Positions 34,968 through 42,624 of a DNA stretch of 64,000 nucleotides are shown in pieces (positions within the stretch are counted from its first letter, which is position 1; each line of letters opens with the position of its first letter). The position numbers and the translations under genes were made by a program. The stretch covers positions 1-64,000 of the forward strand of contig NZ_BDGT01000032.1 in NCBI RefSeq assembly GCF_001748285.1. The letters are read 5' to 3'. The stretch is from Thermogemmatispora onikobensis (GTDB taxonomy: Bacteria > Chloroflexota > Ktedonobacteria > Ktedonobacterales > Ktedonobacteraceae). The notes below the pieces were generated by a model, which was not told where the DNA came from, made no database searches, and saw nothing but the letters and a program-made list of their open reading frames with translations.

Positions 34968-36610
34968 GAAGCTTTAGCATCTTGACAAGAGAAGCCGGGG
35001 CTACCGTTTCTTCCCCTGCGCGTGTGGGAGCAGCTTTGCGCTCCCCCCTGACAGCGGCTAACGCCATTGGTCTGCTAGGGGCAGCTTTAGCTCTCGGCTG
35101 TTTGTTCATGCTGCCCGCACCGTGGAACATCCGTCTTCCGCTCTATCTGATCCTCAGCATTTGGGTTCTGCTCCGCCCCCAGGTCGCGCTCTACCTGCTC
35201 CCGCTCAGCGTCCCCTGGGGAGCGCTTGACTACATTGGCCTGGGCCCGCTTCGCCTCAATAGTACCGATATCCTCGTCATTCTCCTGGCTGCCGCCTGGC
35301 TAGCAGGCCATGTCTTGCGCAGCGGTCACCAAAGCGGCGGACCAGGTCGCTACGAGCGGCAGGCTATCCCGCCACTGCTGCTGGTGGGATTGGTAACGCT
35401 GCTGATGAGCATGCTTGTTTCGCTGACTGTGGCCATAAGTGTGAAGTCAAGCCTGAAAGAGATCTTTAAATGGATCGAGGTCCTGATCATTGTTGTAGCA
35501 GGCAGTGGTTATATTCGGACGCGGCGTCAGGCCTGGACAATCGTGGTCTTCAGCCTGCTGGCAGCGCTCTCGCAGGCAGCCCTTGGCTACTATCAGGAAC
35601 TGTTCAACATTGGCCCTAGCAGCTTCGTGCGCGGTGAGAGCCTGCGCGTCTATGGCACCTTTAATCAGCCCAATCCCTATGCTGGCTACATCAATCTCTC
35701 GTTGACTATCGCTCTAGCTCTGGCCATTACCAGCAGGAAGAAAGAAACTCGCTGGTTGGCCGCCGGCGCGAGCGCTCTGCTGGCATTGGCCGAGTTCTTT
35801 AGCCAGTCACGCGGAGGTTGGCTGGCCCTTCTCACCGCCAGCCTCTTCATCTTACTCGTGGGCCTGCCCAGCCTGCGCCCGTTTTGGCGCGTGCTCATTG
35901 TCGGTTTCTGGGCACTGGTCGAGAGCATTTTAATTGGTATTATACCGCAGCATCTCTTTAATCCGTTATTAAATTTTATTGGAGTCAATGATATCTCCTT
36001 CACCCATCCGACCGCTCAGCAGTATGCGACAGCGGAGCGACTGGCCCACTGGCTGGCAGGGATTCACATGTTTCTTGACCACCCGTGGCTGGGAGTAGGC
36101 ATCGGGAACTATGGAGATGCCTATCCGCACTACACGGTTGGCATTTTCGTCATCCCTCTCGGTCATGCCCACAACTATTTCATCAATGTCGCCGCCGAGA
36201 TGGGCCTGCTGGGTCTGATGGCCTACACTTTCTTTGTCCTTGTCATTGCCGGGCTAAGCGCTCGTGTCTACCATCGCCTGCGCCGCGCCTCCCGCGAGCT
36301 GGCAGCCAGTCTGGCAGCTAACCGGAGATTGAGCGTCTCCGCGCTTCGCTGGCATCAACGGCTTGAGCGCATCGGCGATGACCAGGCCCTGGCCTTGGGG
36401 ATTGTGGCCGCGCTCCTGACGGTCCTCGTGCACAACATGGTCGATAATCTCTACGTGCAAGGAATGGCCAATCTCATGGCGCTTCTGTTGATTGTTCTGC
36501 TTCGTTTGGAGCGCCTGGCGCTGGCGGAGAACCAGCAGCCAGGGCCGAAGGAAAGTAGCCCTACACGGGCAGACATCCAGAGCGCGCCAGCATTGACCGC
36601 GCGTACGTGA
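34964..36610 (+). CDS. O-antigen ligase / polymerase family membrane protein
   Basis: This is a Wzy_C-superfamily protein with about 12 hydrophobic segments and a long central loop. The family signature is around SFVRGESLRVYGTFNQPNPYAGY (about residue 225-245), followed by FFSQSRGGWLALLTA; these are the loops where glycan and lipid carrier meet. Such proteins ligate or polymerise undecaprenyl-linked glycans on the outer face of the cytoplasmic membrane. The ATG overlaps a seven-codon frame (ATGA), and the strong ribosome site lies ahead of that mini-frame rather than of this gene. The 548-aa length is usual. Confidence 0.88.
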   Translation: MRSFSILTREAGATVSSPARVGAALRSPLTAANAIGLLGAALALGCLFMLPAPWNIRLPLYLILSIWVLLRPQVALYLLPLSVPWGALDYIGLGPLRLNSTDILVILLAAAWLAGHVLRSGHQSGGPGRYERQAIPPLLLVGLVTLLMSMLVSLTVAISVKSSLKEIFKWIEVLIIVVAGSGYIRTRRQAWTIVVFSLLAALSQAALGYYQELFNIGPSSFVRGESLRVYGTFNQPNPYAGYINLSLTIALALAITSRKKETRWLAAGASALLALAEFFSQSRGGWLALLTASLFILLVGLPSLRPFWRVLIVGFWALVESILIGIIPQHLFNPLLNFIGVNDISFTHPTAQQYATAERLAHWLAGIHMFLDHPWLGVGIGNYGDAYPHYTVGIFVIPLGHAHNYFINVAAEMGLLGLMAYTFFVLVIAGLSARVYHRLRRASRELAASLAANRRLSVSALRWHQRLERIGDDQALALGIVAALLTVLVHNMVDNLYVQGMANLMALLLIVLLRLERLALAENQQPGPKESSPTRADIQSAPALTART

Positions 36611-37080
36611 CCTGGCGAGCGGTCTCTGCGTTTAGCAGAAAAGGAAGCGCCTGGTCAGGGAAGGCAGAAGAGAGACCCGCCGTCTCGAAGATGGAGCAAA
36701 GACAGAATCTCGAGTAAATAGGCTTACTGGCAGTAAGCAGAGCCGGCCCCCAGACCGGGTGGCGAGAGAGAGGAGGCCCCAACCAGGCAGGTCGTCCATT
36801 GGGAGAAGCGCGCTTCTGCCTTGAGAGAGCACGGCGGGAAGCTCTTCCTTCCGCAGATAAGGGCGGTTTTTGCCAGGCTCCAGCGCCCGAAGTCCGAGGA
36901 CGCTCTGCGCTTCAGCATCTGCCTGCTCCTTTCCCGAGAGGCCCGCTACACATGAGGTGCATTTGCCCACCAGGGAAGGAGCAGAGCAGGTGAGCCAGCA
37001 ATGAGCGGGCAGCCGGGTAGGGCATTGGTGGCCAACCATAAGTACATAGAGGAGAAGGATCTCCGAAGGAGTCTGCACTG
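36611..37080. other. Intergenic region with a perfect short palindrome
   Basis: About 470 bp without a supported gene. GCTTACTG-G-CAGTAAGC at 36722-36738 is a perfect palindrome with a one-base centre; no promoter was recognised. AAGGAG precedes the next gene. Confidence 0.45.
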
Positions 37081-38244
37081 ATGAGTCAGTGGTTTCAGCA
37101 TGGCAAGGATGAGGCCGAGAAAGAGGGCCCAGGCCGCGCTCTAGAACAGACGGCGCTCTTTCAGGAAGGGGCGGTCAGCGAGGCCCCTCTGACGATTGGT
37201 GGACAAGACGAGCAGCCCATTACAACAGAGCAGCTCTCGCTTGGTAAGCGTTTGCTGAATTGGCGTACCATTGTGCCCCTGGTCGTTGTGCTGCTGGCCC
37301 TGCTGATCTTCTTAAGACAAGAGAAGATCAGCCTCCAGCAGACCTGGCTGGCTATTCAGGCGGCGAATCCTCTCTTTTTTGCCCTGGCCTTCGTGATCTA
37401 CTATCTCTCTTTCCCCCTGCGAGCCTGGCGCTGGCGCGTTCTGCTGCAGAATGCCAGCCAGGGAGCAAAGATTGATATGCGCCTGCCGCCTTTCTGGAAG
37501 CTGGTTGAGATTGTCTATATCTCCTGGTTTGCCAATGCCCTGGTGCCAGCCAAGCTTGGCGACCTCTATCGGGCTTATCTGCTGCGCCAAGAGAGCGGCT
37601 TCTCAGCCACGCGCACCTTCGGCACAGTGCTGGCAGAGCGCCTGCTCGATCTCGTCGTGCTGCTCTGTCTGTGCATCCCGGCAGTGATGATTAGCCTCCA
37701 TGAGCGTATGCCCTGGCAGGTGCGTTTCGGGCTGATCGTGACCTTGGTGGCTGTGCTGGTGGGCATCGCTGCCCTGGGACTACTGCGATGGCTACATGAG
37801 CCGATTGGGAAGCGCATCCCGAGACATCTGCGCGGCTACTATGAGCACCTCCAGGGAGGCATCCTCGGCTCCTTCCGCCATTTGCCAACCCTGGGCCTGT
37901 TGACCCTGGCCATCTGGAGCTGTGAGGCGCTACGCTTCTTCTTCGTGGTCCTGGCATTGCAACTGCTGCAAGGTCCTTTGCTGCACCTGTTGGCAGCGGC
38001 GATCTTGATCGCCCTGGTCGAGGCCCTGCTGACAGTGATTCCCTTCACAGGGGGCGGCGTGGGCCTGGTCGAAGGGGGAATGATCGCCATGATCGCGCTC
38101 TTCCGCCCCCATGCTACTAGCCTGGCTCTGGCAGCCATCGTGCTCGACCGCACTATCAGCCTGCTCAGCATTCTGGTGCTCGGCTTTCTCATCTTCTTCA
38201 TCGCCTTCGGGAGACAAACAGCAAAGCAGTCCCTAGATGCTTGA
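37081..38244 (+). CDS. Lysylphosphatidylglycerol synthase-type flippase domain protein (YbhN/UPF0104-like)
   Basis: This 387-aa membrane protein has a cytoplasmic N-terminus of about 60 residues and then about eight membrane segments. The central YISWFANALVPAKLGDLYRAYLLR stretch and the RTFGTVLAERLLDLVVL segment match the MprF flippase-like family, which moves lipids or lipid-linked sugars across the membrane. The synthase domain of MprF is absent. ATG start with AAGGAG 9 bases upstream. It follows the polysaccharide genes, suggesting a role in envelope glycan or lipid export (inferred). Its stop overlaps the -35 box of rpsU. Confidence 0.85.
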   Translation: MSQWFQHGKDEAEKEGPGRALEQTALFQEGAVSEAPLTIGGQDEQPITTEQLSLGKRLLNWRTIVPLVVVLLALLIFLRQEKISLQQTWLAIQAANPLFFALAFVIYYLSFPLRAWRWRVLLQNASQGAKIDMRLPPFWKLVEIVYISWFANALVPAKLGDLYRAYLLRQESGFSATRTFGTVLAERLLDLVVLLCLCIPAVMISLHERMPWQVRFGLIVTLVAVLVGIAALGLLRWLHEPIGKRIPRHLRGYYEHLQGGILGSFRHLPTLGLLTLAIWSCEALRFFFVVLALQLLQGPLLHLLAAAILIALVEALLTVIPFTGGGVGLVEGGMIAMIALFRPHATSLALAAIVLDRTISLLSILVLGFLIFFIAFGRQTAKQSLDA

Positions 38245-38270
38245 CAGAGCCATCTCGCCAGTCTTATAAT
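38241..38270 (+). promoter_or_regulatory. rpsU promoter
   Basis: TTGACA (38241-38246), 18-bp spacer, TATAAT (38265-38270). Both hexamers are perfect consensus; the -35 overlaps the last codons of the flippase gene. Confidence 0.85.
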
Positions 38271-38296
38271 CTCCCCGTAGGCCCGCGGGATGGCTT

Positions 38297-38384
38297 AAAC
38301 GGACATCAAGACTGCAAGGGCTCCGCTCTGACCGTCTTCAGCCAAATAGCTAGGCAGAGGAGCCCTCACCCCCACAATCCGTTT
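38297..38384 (+). promoter_or_regulatory. Nested helices in the rpsU leader RNA
   Basis: AAACGGA (38297-38303) pairs with TCCGTTT (38378-38384), enclosing AGGGCTCC (38317-38324) paired with GGAGCCCT (38359-38366). The leader between promoter and rpsU is about 190 nt. A structured leader would be compatible with autoregulation by ribosomal protein S21, but I know no such consensus. Confidence 0.45.
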
Positions 38385-38468
38385 GGGGCTGCGTCCAGGC
38401 AAACACGCCAACGCAGACACAATGGCTAACACCATCTCGAAACCAGGCCGAGAGGGGGGGGAGTCCTG

Positions 38469-38654
38469 CTGTCGGAAGTCAAGGTTAGCGAAAATGAACC
38501 GTTCGAGGCTGCGCTGAAACGCTTCAATCGTAAGATCCAGCAAGACGGCATTCTCGCCGAGGCGAGACGCCGAGAGCATTACGAGAAGCCAAGCGTGAGG
38601 CGCAAGAAGAAGGAAGCAGCAAAGCGTCGCAAGACAGCTCGTAAAAATAAGTAG
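38469..38654 (+). CDS. rpsU: Ribosomal protein S21
   Basis: The translated frame, [18 protein letters not shown] then [22 protein letters not shown] and a Lys/Arg-rich tail ending KTARKNK, is unmistakably S21 of the 30S subunit (61 aa, usual length). There is no ATG, GTG or TTG in this frame after the upstream stop at 38427-38429. CTG at 38469 is the best start: S21 begins there by alignment (MSEVKV-like), and GGAG lies 5 bases before it. Immediately upstream is a run of eight G (38454-38461); one extra G would put the frame in phase with ATG 38422. It has a consensus promoter and a long structured leader. Confidence 0.9.
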   Translation: MSEVKVSENEPFEAALKRFNRKIQQDGILAEARRREHYEKPSVRRKKKEAAKRRKTARKNK

Positions 38655-38659
38655 TCCGT

Positions 38660-38815
38660 AACCCCTGTCGGATTACACTTGAGCACTTGATACCCTGCAG
38701 AGCAACTATAGAGTTGCACGCACCGGAACAACCTACAGGGATTAATAAGACAGAAAGACCAAGCAGAAAATACATGCGAAAGACAGGTGTTTTTCCGACA
38801 GGGGTTTCTTTTTGG
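38660..38815 (+). ncRNA. Candidate structured RNA element/terminator after rpsU
   Basis: AACCCCTGTCGGA (38660-38672) is perfectly complementary to TCCGACAGGGGTT (38794-38806), which is followed by TCTTTTT. The 121-nt interior contains CCCTG/CAGGG and GCAACT-ATAG-AGTTGC pairings. The 5' half starts five bases after the rpsU stop. It behaves like a large terminator hairpin, but the size of the interior suggests more than a terminator, for instance an attenuator before ybeY or a processed small RNA. Confidence 0.5.
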
Positions 38816-39036
38816 CGCGCCACTGGCTCCATTGGTAGCCTGCTCTCTGCACCGGCGCAGGCCCGTTCTGCTTTACTCAGGCCATCTGCTTTCGCCTCTG
38901 CAAGACAACTCGTTCGTTGTGGCTGGCTCAAGCAGGTGAGCCAGCAAGCAAGCCGGAAGAAAGCACACTCCAACGAGAGCGCCAGGCAAGCTGCTACCTG
39001 GATTACTGCAAAGTTCCTGCCATAATGAGGGGCCTT

Positions 39037-39627
39037 ATGGACGAACAGCTGTCGCAAGTTGTTGACCTGTATGTCACGCTGGAAGATCTGGCACTGAAGC
39101 GCTCGTTCGATGAGGCACTGGCCTCGGTCGATCTGGATGCTTTCGCCCGCCGCGCCCTGCTGGAGGCCGGGGTACACCAGCCAGTGATGTTTACGCTGAT
39201 GGTCACCGACGACGCCACGATCCAGGAGATGAATAATCAGTACCGCCAGCAGGATAAGCCAACTGATGTGCTCTCTTTCCCGCTCCTTGATCAGCCGCTG
39301 GTCGAGGCCCCCGCTGAGTTGCTCTGGCAGCCGCCCGAGCAGGCTGCCGACCTGGCGTCCGAGGCTGCCGCCCCCACTCCTCCACCATTCGTCACCCCCC
39401 CAGGCCAGCCGACCAACCTGGGCGATATCGCTATTTCCTGGCCCACCGTGCTCCGTCAGGCCGCCGCCGCCGGTCATAGCCCCCGACAGGAGTTCCTCTA
39501 TTTGTTAGCTCATGGCATCCTCCATCTGGTCGGCTACGATGATCAGACGCAAGCCGGCTATGAGACAATGGTGCGTAAGCAGGAGGCAATCCTGACGGCC
39601 ACAGGGGAACGTGTTGGCGGCTTATGA
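39037..39627 (+). CDS. ybeY: Endoribonuclease YbeY (16S rRNA maturation)
   Basis: YbeY is a zinc endoribonuclease for rRNA 3'-end maturation and ribosome quality control. The substrate-binding core TLMVTDDATIQEMNNQYRQQ with DKPTDVLSFP is conserved. The metal motif reads HGILHLVGYDD: the first two His are present, but the third ligand, His in the usual HGxLHLxGYDH, is Asp. An Ala/Pro-rich insertion of about 45 residues separates the two conserved blocks. ATG 39037 has GAGGGG 5 bases upstream; 197 aa. The stop overlaps the dgkA start by 4 bp. Confidence 0.92.
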   Translation: MDEQLSQVVDLYVTLEDLALKRSFDEALASVDLDAFARRALLEAGVHQPVMFTLMVTDDATIQEMNNQYRQQDKPTDVLSFPLLDQPLVEAPAELLWQPPEQAADLASEAAAPTPPPFVTPPGQPTNLGDIAISWPTVLRQAAAAGHSPRQEFLYLLAHGILHLVGYDDQTQAGYETMVRKQEAILTATGERVGGL

Positions 39628-40037
39628 GCGAGTTGAGCGATCCCAGACGCCTGGCTCGCAGCGCCTGGGGCCGTTTCCTGGCCGGCTTCACCTACGCCTT
39701 CAGGGGCCTCTGGTACGCCTTACGCACCCAGCGCAACTTTCGCGTTCATACCGGCGTTGCCTTGGTGGTTATTGCTGCCGCTTTGCTTTTGCACCTCTCG
39801 CCCATCGAACTTGCACTGGTAGCAGTGGCCATCGGCAGCGTCTTCACGAGTGAGCTGCTGAATACTAGCCTCGAGCTGTGCCTTGACCTGCTGCATCCCG
39901 AATACCATCCCCTGGTGAGGGCCGCCAAGGACGTGGCCGCCGGGGCCGTCCTACTGAGCGCCTTACTCGCTGTGGCAATTGGGATCTGCGTCTTCGGGCC
40001 GCATCTCTGGACCTGGTGGCTGAGCCTGCAACACTAA
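39624..40037 (+). CDS. dgkA: Prokaryotic diacylglycerol/undecaprenol kinase
   Basis: This is a small three-helix membrane kinase of the DgkA family; Gram-positive-type members phosphorylate undecaprenol. The signature SELLNTSLELCLDLLHPEYH with VRAAKDVAAGAVLLSALLA is clear. The N-terminal amphipathic part (FRGLWYALRTQRNFRVH) precedes the first membrane helix. 137 aa is usual. ATGA overlap with ybeY shows an operon, an arrangement common in bacteria. Confidence 0.92.
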   Translation: MSELSDPRRLARSAWGRFLAGFTYAFRGLWYALRTQRNFRVHTGVALVVIAAALLLHLSPIELALVAVAIGSVFTSELLNTSLELCLDLLHPEYHPLVRAAKDVAAGAVLLSALLAVAIGICVFGPHLWTWWLSLQH

Positions 40038-40183
40038 GTCAGGGGATGGTCGCCTCTCTTTCTCGCTCGCGCTCTTTCTGCTCCCCTTTTTCCAGCCTGG
40101 CAGAGGCGTTCACCTTCTTCGTTCCCCAGCCTCTTCTCTAGGCCCCGACACGACAGGCCCAGCAGATCAGGCTTGTCAGATAC

Positions 40184-40213
40184 TTGACAGATCGCAAGGG
40201 AGATTGCTATCAT
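40184..40213 (+). promoter_or_regulatory. Promoter of tRNA-Arg
   Basis: TTGACA (40184-40189), 18-bp spacer, TATCAT (40208-40213), 60 bp before the tRNA. Confidence 0.75.
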
Positions 40214-40272
40214 CAAAGATGAAGGTGCGGACCACCCTCTTACCTCCGTAGTCGGTGGTCTGCGTCGATCCT

Positions 40273-40346
40273 GCGCCCGTAGTTCAGTTGGATAGAACAG
40301 CGACCTTCTAAGTCGCCTGTCGCAGGTTCGAGTCCTGCCGGGCGCG
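40273..40346 (+). tRNA. tRNA-Arg(TCT)
   Basis: A full cloverleaf can be drawn: acceptor GCGCCCG/CGGGCGC, D arm GTTC...GAAC, anticodon stem GCGAC/GTCGC with loop CTTCTAA (anticodon TCT), variable CTGTC, T stem GCAGG/CCTGC with loop TTCGAGT, and G as discriminator. CCA is not encoded. It reads AGA/AGG codons. Confidence 0.97.
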
Positions 40347-40361
40347 CTTTATTTGCCGCAT

Positions 40362-40425
40362 AAAGGAGAGGGAACAGATCTCGACTGGCTTAGAGGCCAG
40401 CCGGTCTTCTCCTCTCCTTTTTTCC
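40362..40425 (+). terminator. Terminator of the tRNA-Arg unit
   Basis: AAAGGAGAGG (40362-40371) pairs with CCTCTCCTTT (40411-40420), followed by three more T. The interior contains a CTGGC/GCCAG hairpin (40385-40400). Confidence 0.75.
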
Positions 40426-40476
40426 TTACCGGCGGAGCTGATCCCTGAGCAAAGGAGGCAGTCAGGGAAATTTTTT

Positions 40477-40498
40477 ACAGTTTCCTGACAGTTTCTTG
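40477..40498 (+). promoter_or_regulatory. 11-bp direct repeat upstream of the peptide-binding gene
   Basis: ACAGTTTCCTG and ACAGTTTCTTG lie head to tail with an 11-bp period, just upstream of a possible -10 (TATAGT at 40512-40517). The period is one DNA turn, as expected for a response regulator binding as a tandem dimer. About 230 bp remain before the gene; no other gene is supported in this stretch. Confidence 0.4.
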
Positions 40499-40730
40499 AG
40501 CATCAGCCCCTATAGTTAGCGAAGGGGAAAGAGTGTGTGCACCTCCGCCGACCTGAGAGAGACCTTTGCGACCCGGCGCCCGGTTGACGATACGCTGAGG
40601 CGAGCGCCTGGAACAGAGGACGGAGAGGTCCGGCTAGCAGCGCAGCATCCCAATCTCGTGCTGATGCTGCTGCTACTCTCTGTGGCTCTGGTCTGGCCAG
40701 CTAACCCATTCCCGCGAAGGGAGATAATCT

Positions 40731-42416
40731 GTGCATTGTGATCCATGCTCCAGATGCCCCGCGTCCGGATGGTTGCGCTTTGGTCTGCTCGTCGAGCTGA
40801 TAGCCGCTATCATCTTCGTAGTCACTGGCTGCAGCACAGGCAACCCATCAACGGCGATGAGTAATTCACCAGCGCCAACACCCCGGCAGGTACTTCTCCT
40901 GCCCAACGTGGGGACCCAGGACCTCAATTATCTTGATCCCGCCCAGGAGCCAGATGCCAACGATCCAGCCCAAGGACCCGATCTAAACTCGGCACTTGCG
41001 CTGAGCATGCTCTACAGCGGTCTGGTGCGGACTGACAAGGACTTGAATGTGATCCCCGATCAGGCCACCTGGGAAATCTCCCCCGATGGACGCATCTATA
41101 CCTTTCACCTGAAATCGAACATTGCTTTTTCGGACGGCACCCCAGTCACAGCAGCTACCTATGCCTATGCTCTGACACGCGCGCTGCTGCCCGAGGTGAA
41201 ATCTCCTCTGGCCGCGGTCCTGGAGAAACCAATCCTGGGAGCAAGCGCTGTCAGCAGCGGCAAGAGTCGGGTCCTGAGCGGCGTCCAGGCGGTCGACCGC
41301 TATACGCTGCGCATTACTCTGACACAACCAACTCCCTATTTCCTGGCTTCGCTCACGAATGAACTCTTTTTCCCTGTCAATCAACAGTTGATCGAGCGCT
41401 ATGGCCAGAGTGGCTGGACCGAGCACGCCGCCGGCAACGGCATCGGCTGCGGGCCATTTATGGTGAAAGCTTGGGAGCATAATGTCAAAATGATCCTGGT
41501 CCCGAATCCGCACTACTATGGGGCCCGCCCGCGCCTGAGTGAGATCGATATGATTTTTGTCAACGACCCGGCCACCGCTTATCAGCAGTACCGTGCCGGG
41601 CAGTTCAGTCTGATCTGGAACATCCCTCAGAGCGATCTTGCAGCAGCTCGTGGCCTGGCCGGCTTTGTTTCTAGCCCGCAGCAGGAAACAGACATGCTCT
41701 TCTTCAACACACGTATGCCCCCCTTTGATAACGCTACGGTGCGCCAGGCTTTCGCCTATGCGCTGGATAGAACCACGCTGGTGCAGACGCTCCTCAAGGA
41801 CGCCGCGATCTCAGCCCCGACGCTGATTCCACCCGGTCTGCCCGACTATCAAACGGACTACCAGGGACTGCCGTTCGACCCCGAGAAGGCGCGTGAATTG
41901 TTGCACTCGGTCTATCCCGATACGGCTCTGATGCCACCCATTGTGCTGACCTATCCGACCGCGCTGCTCTCGCGCAGCGAGGCCAACGCCCTCTGCAATA
42001 TGTGGTCAAGCGTTTTCAACATTGTTGTTAAACCCCTACCAGTCGAGCTGAATGCCTACACCGATGAGCTAAGCCAGCACCAGATCCAGCTCGGCTTCAT
42101 TCAATGGTACGCGCTCTACCCCGATCCCCATAACTGGCTGGCCCCTAACTTGCTTTCGGGCGCTCTCCATAATGAGTCGCGCTGGCAAAACTCAGCCTTC
42201 GATCAACTGATCGCACAGGCCGATCAAACGAGCGGAGAGGATCGTTTTGCTCTCTATCAGCAGGCAGAGCAGCTGGCCCTCGAAGAGGCCGCCGTGCTGC
42301 CCCTGGACCATGAGACCATCAACGCCGTTATCCCCCCTTGGGTACACGGGATAAGCCTCAACGCTCGTGGTCTCTACGTGGAGGATTGGTCACAGGTCTA
42401 TCTCTCCCCTCACTGA
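40731..42416 (+). CDS. Peptide/dipeptide ABC transporter substrate-binding lipoprotein (family 5)
   Basis: This extracellular binding protein of the OppA/DppA family has a signal sequence with hydrophobic LLVELIAAIIFVV followed by the lipobox VTGC (Cys about residue 34). The family 5 hallmark is WEISPDGRIYTFHLKSNIAF with SDGTPVTAATYAYALTRAL. The length (561 aa) is usual. GTG is the start, with GAAGGGAG upstream. No permease or ATPase genes are next to it, so it must share a transporter encoded elsewhere. The ligand is probably an oligopeptide, but sugar-binding members exist. Confidence 0.9.
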   Translation: MHCDPCSRCPASGWLRFGLLVELIAAIIFVVTGCSTGNPSTAMSNSPAPTPRQVLLLPNVGTQDLNYLDPAQEPDANDPAQGPDLNSALALSMLYSGLVRTDKDLNVIPDQATWEISPDGRIYTFHLKSNIAFSDGTPVTAATYAYALTRALLPEVKSPLAAVLEKPILGASAVSSGKSRVLSGVQAVDRYTLRITLTQPTPYFLASLTNELFFPVNQQLIERYGQSGWTEHAAGNGIGCGPFMVKAWEHNVKMILVPNPHYYGARPRLSEIDMIFVNDPATAYQQYRAGQFSLIWNIPQSDLAAARGLAGFVSSPQQETDMLFFNTRMPPFDNATVRQAFAYALDRTTLVQTLLKDAAISAPTLIPPGLPDYQTDYQGLPFDPEKARELLHSVYPDTALMPPIVLTYPTALLSRSEANALCNMWSSVFNIVVKPLPVELNAYTDELSQHQIQLGFIQWYALYPDPHNWLAPNLLSGALHNESRWQNSAFDQLIAQADQTSGEDRFALYQQAEQLALEEAAVLPLDHETINAVIPPWVHGISLNARGLYVEDWSQVYLSPH

Positions 42417-42490
42417 GAATAGCCTGCCAGCAGGCGGTCGGCAGGAACCGGCGCAAGAGCCATAGGACGAAGATAGCCCAGAAAGGTTTG

Positions 42491-42526
42491 TGATGGCTGC
42501 CTCGACTGGGATCGAGGCAGCCATCA
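42491..42526. terminator. Strong hairpin between convergent genes
   Basis: A 15-bp perfect stem, TGATGGCTGCCTCGA/TCGAGGCAGCCATCA, around a 6-nt loop. It lies between the peptide-binding gene (plus) and the oxidase gene (minus) and probably stops transcription from both sides, though T-runs are absent. Confidence 0.6.
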
Positions 42527-42624
42527 GACTCTCATCACGCTCTCACTCTCAGACAGCCCTCAGTATGATCCTAGCCGTCTTCCCTCTCCCTGGCTTCTGC
42601 TACCCACCACCGCCCAAGGCACAG

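Noticed and set aside
38524-39477. A 317-codon minus-strand frame across rpsU and ybeY
   Set aside because: It is antisense to two well supported genes, and its product has no motifs.
40535-40741. 68-codon frame before the peptide-binding gene
   Set aside because: Overlaps the ribosome site and start of the real gene; product looks like a chance frame.
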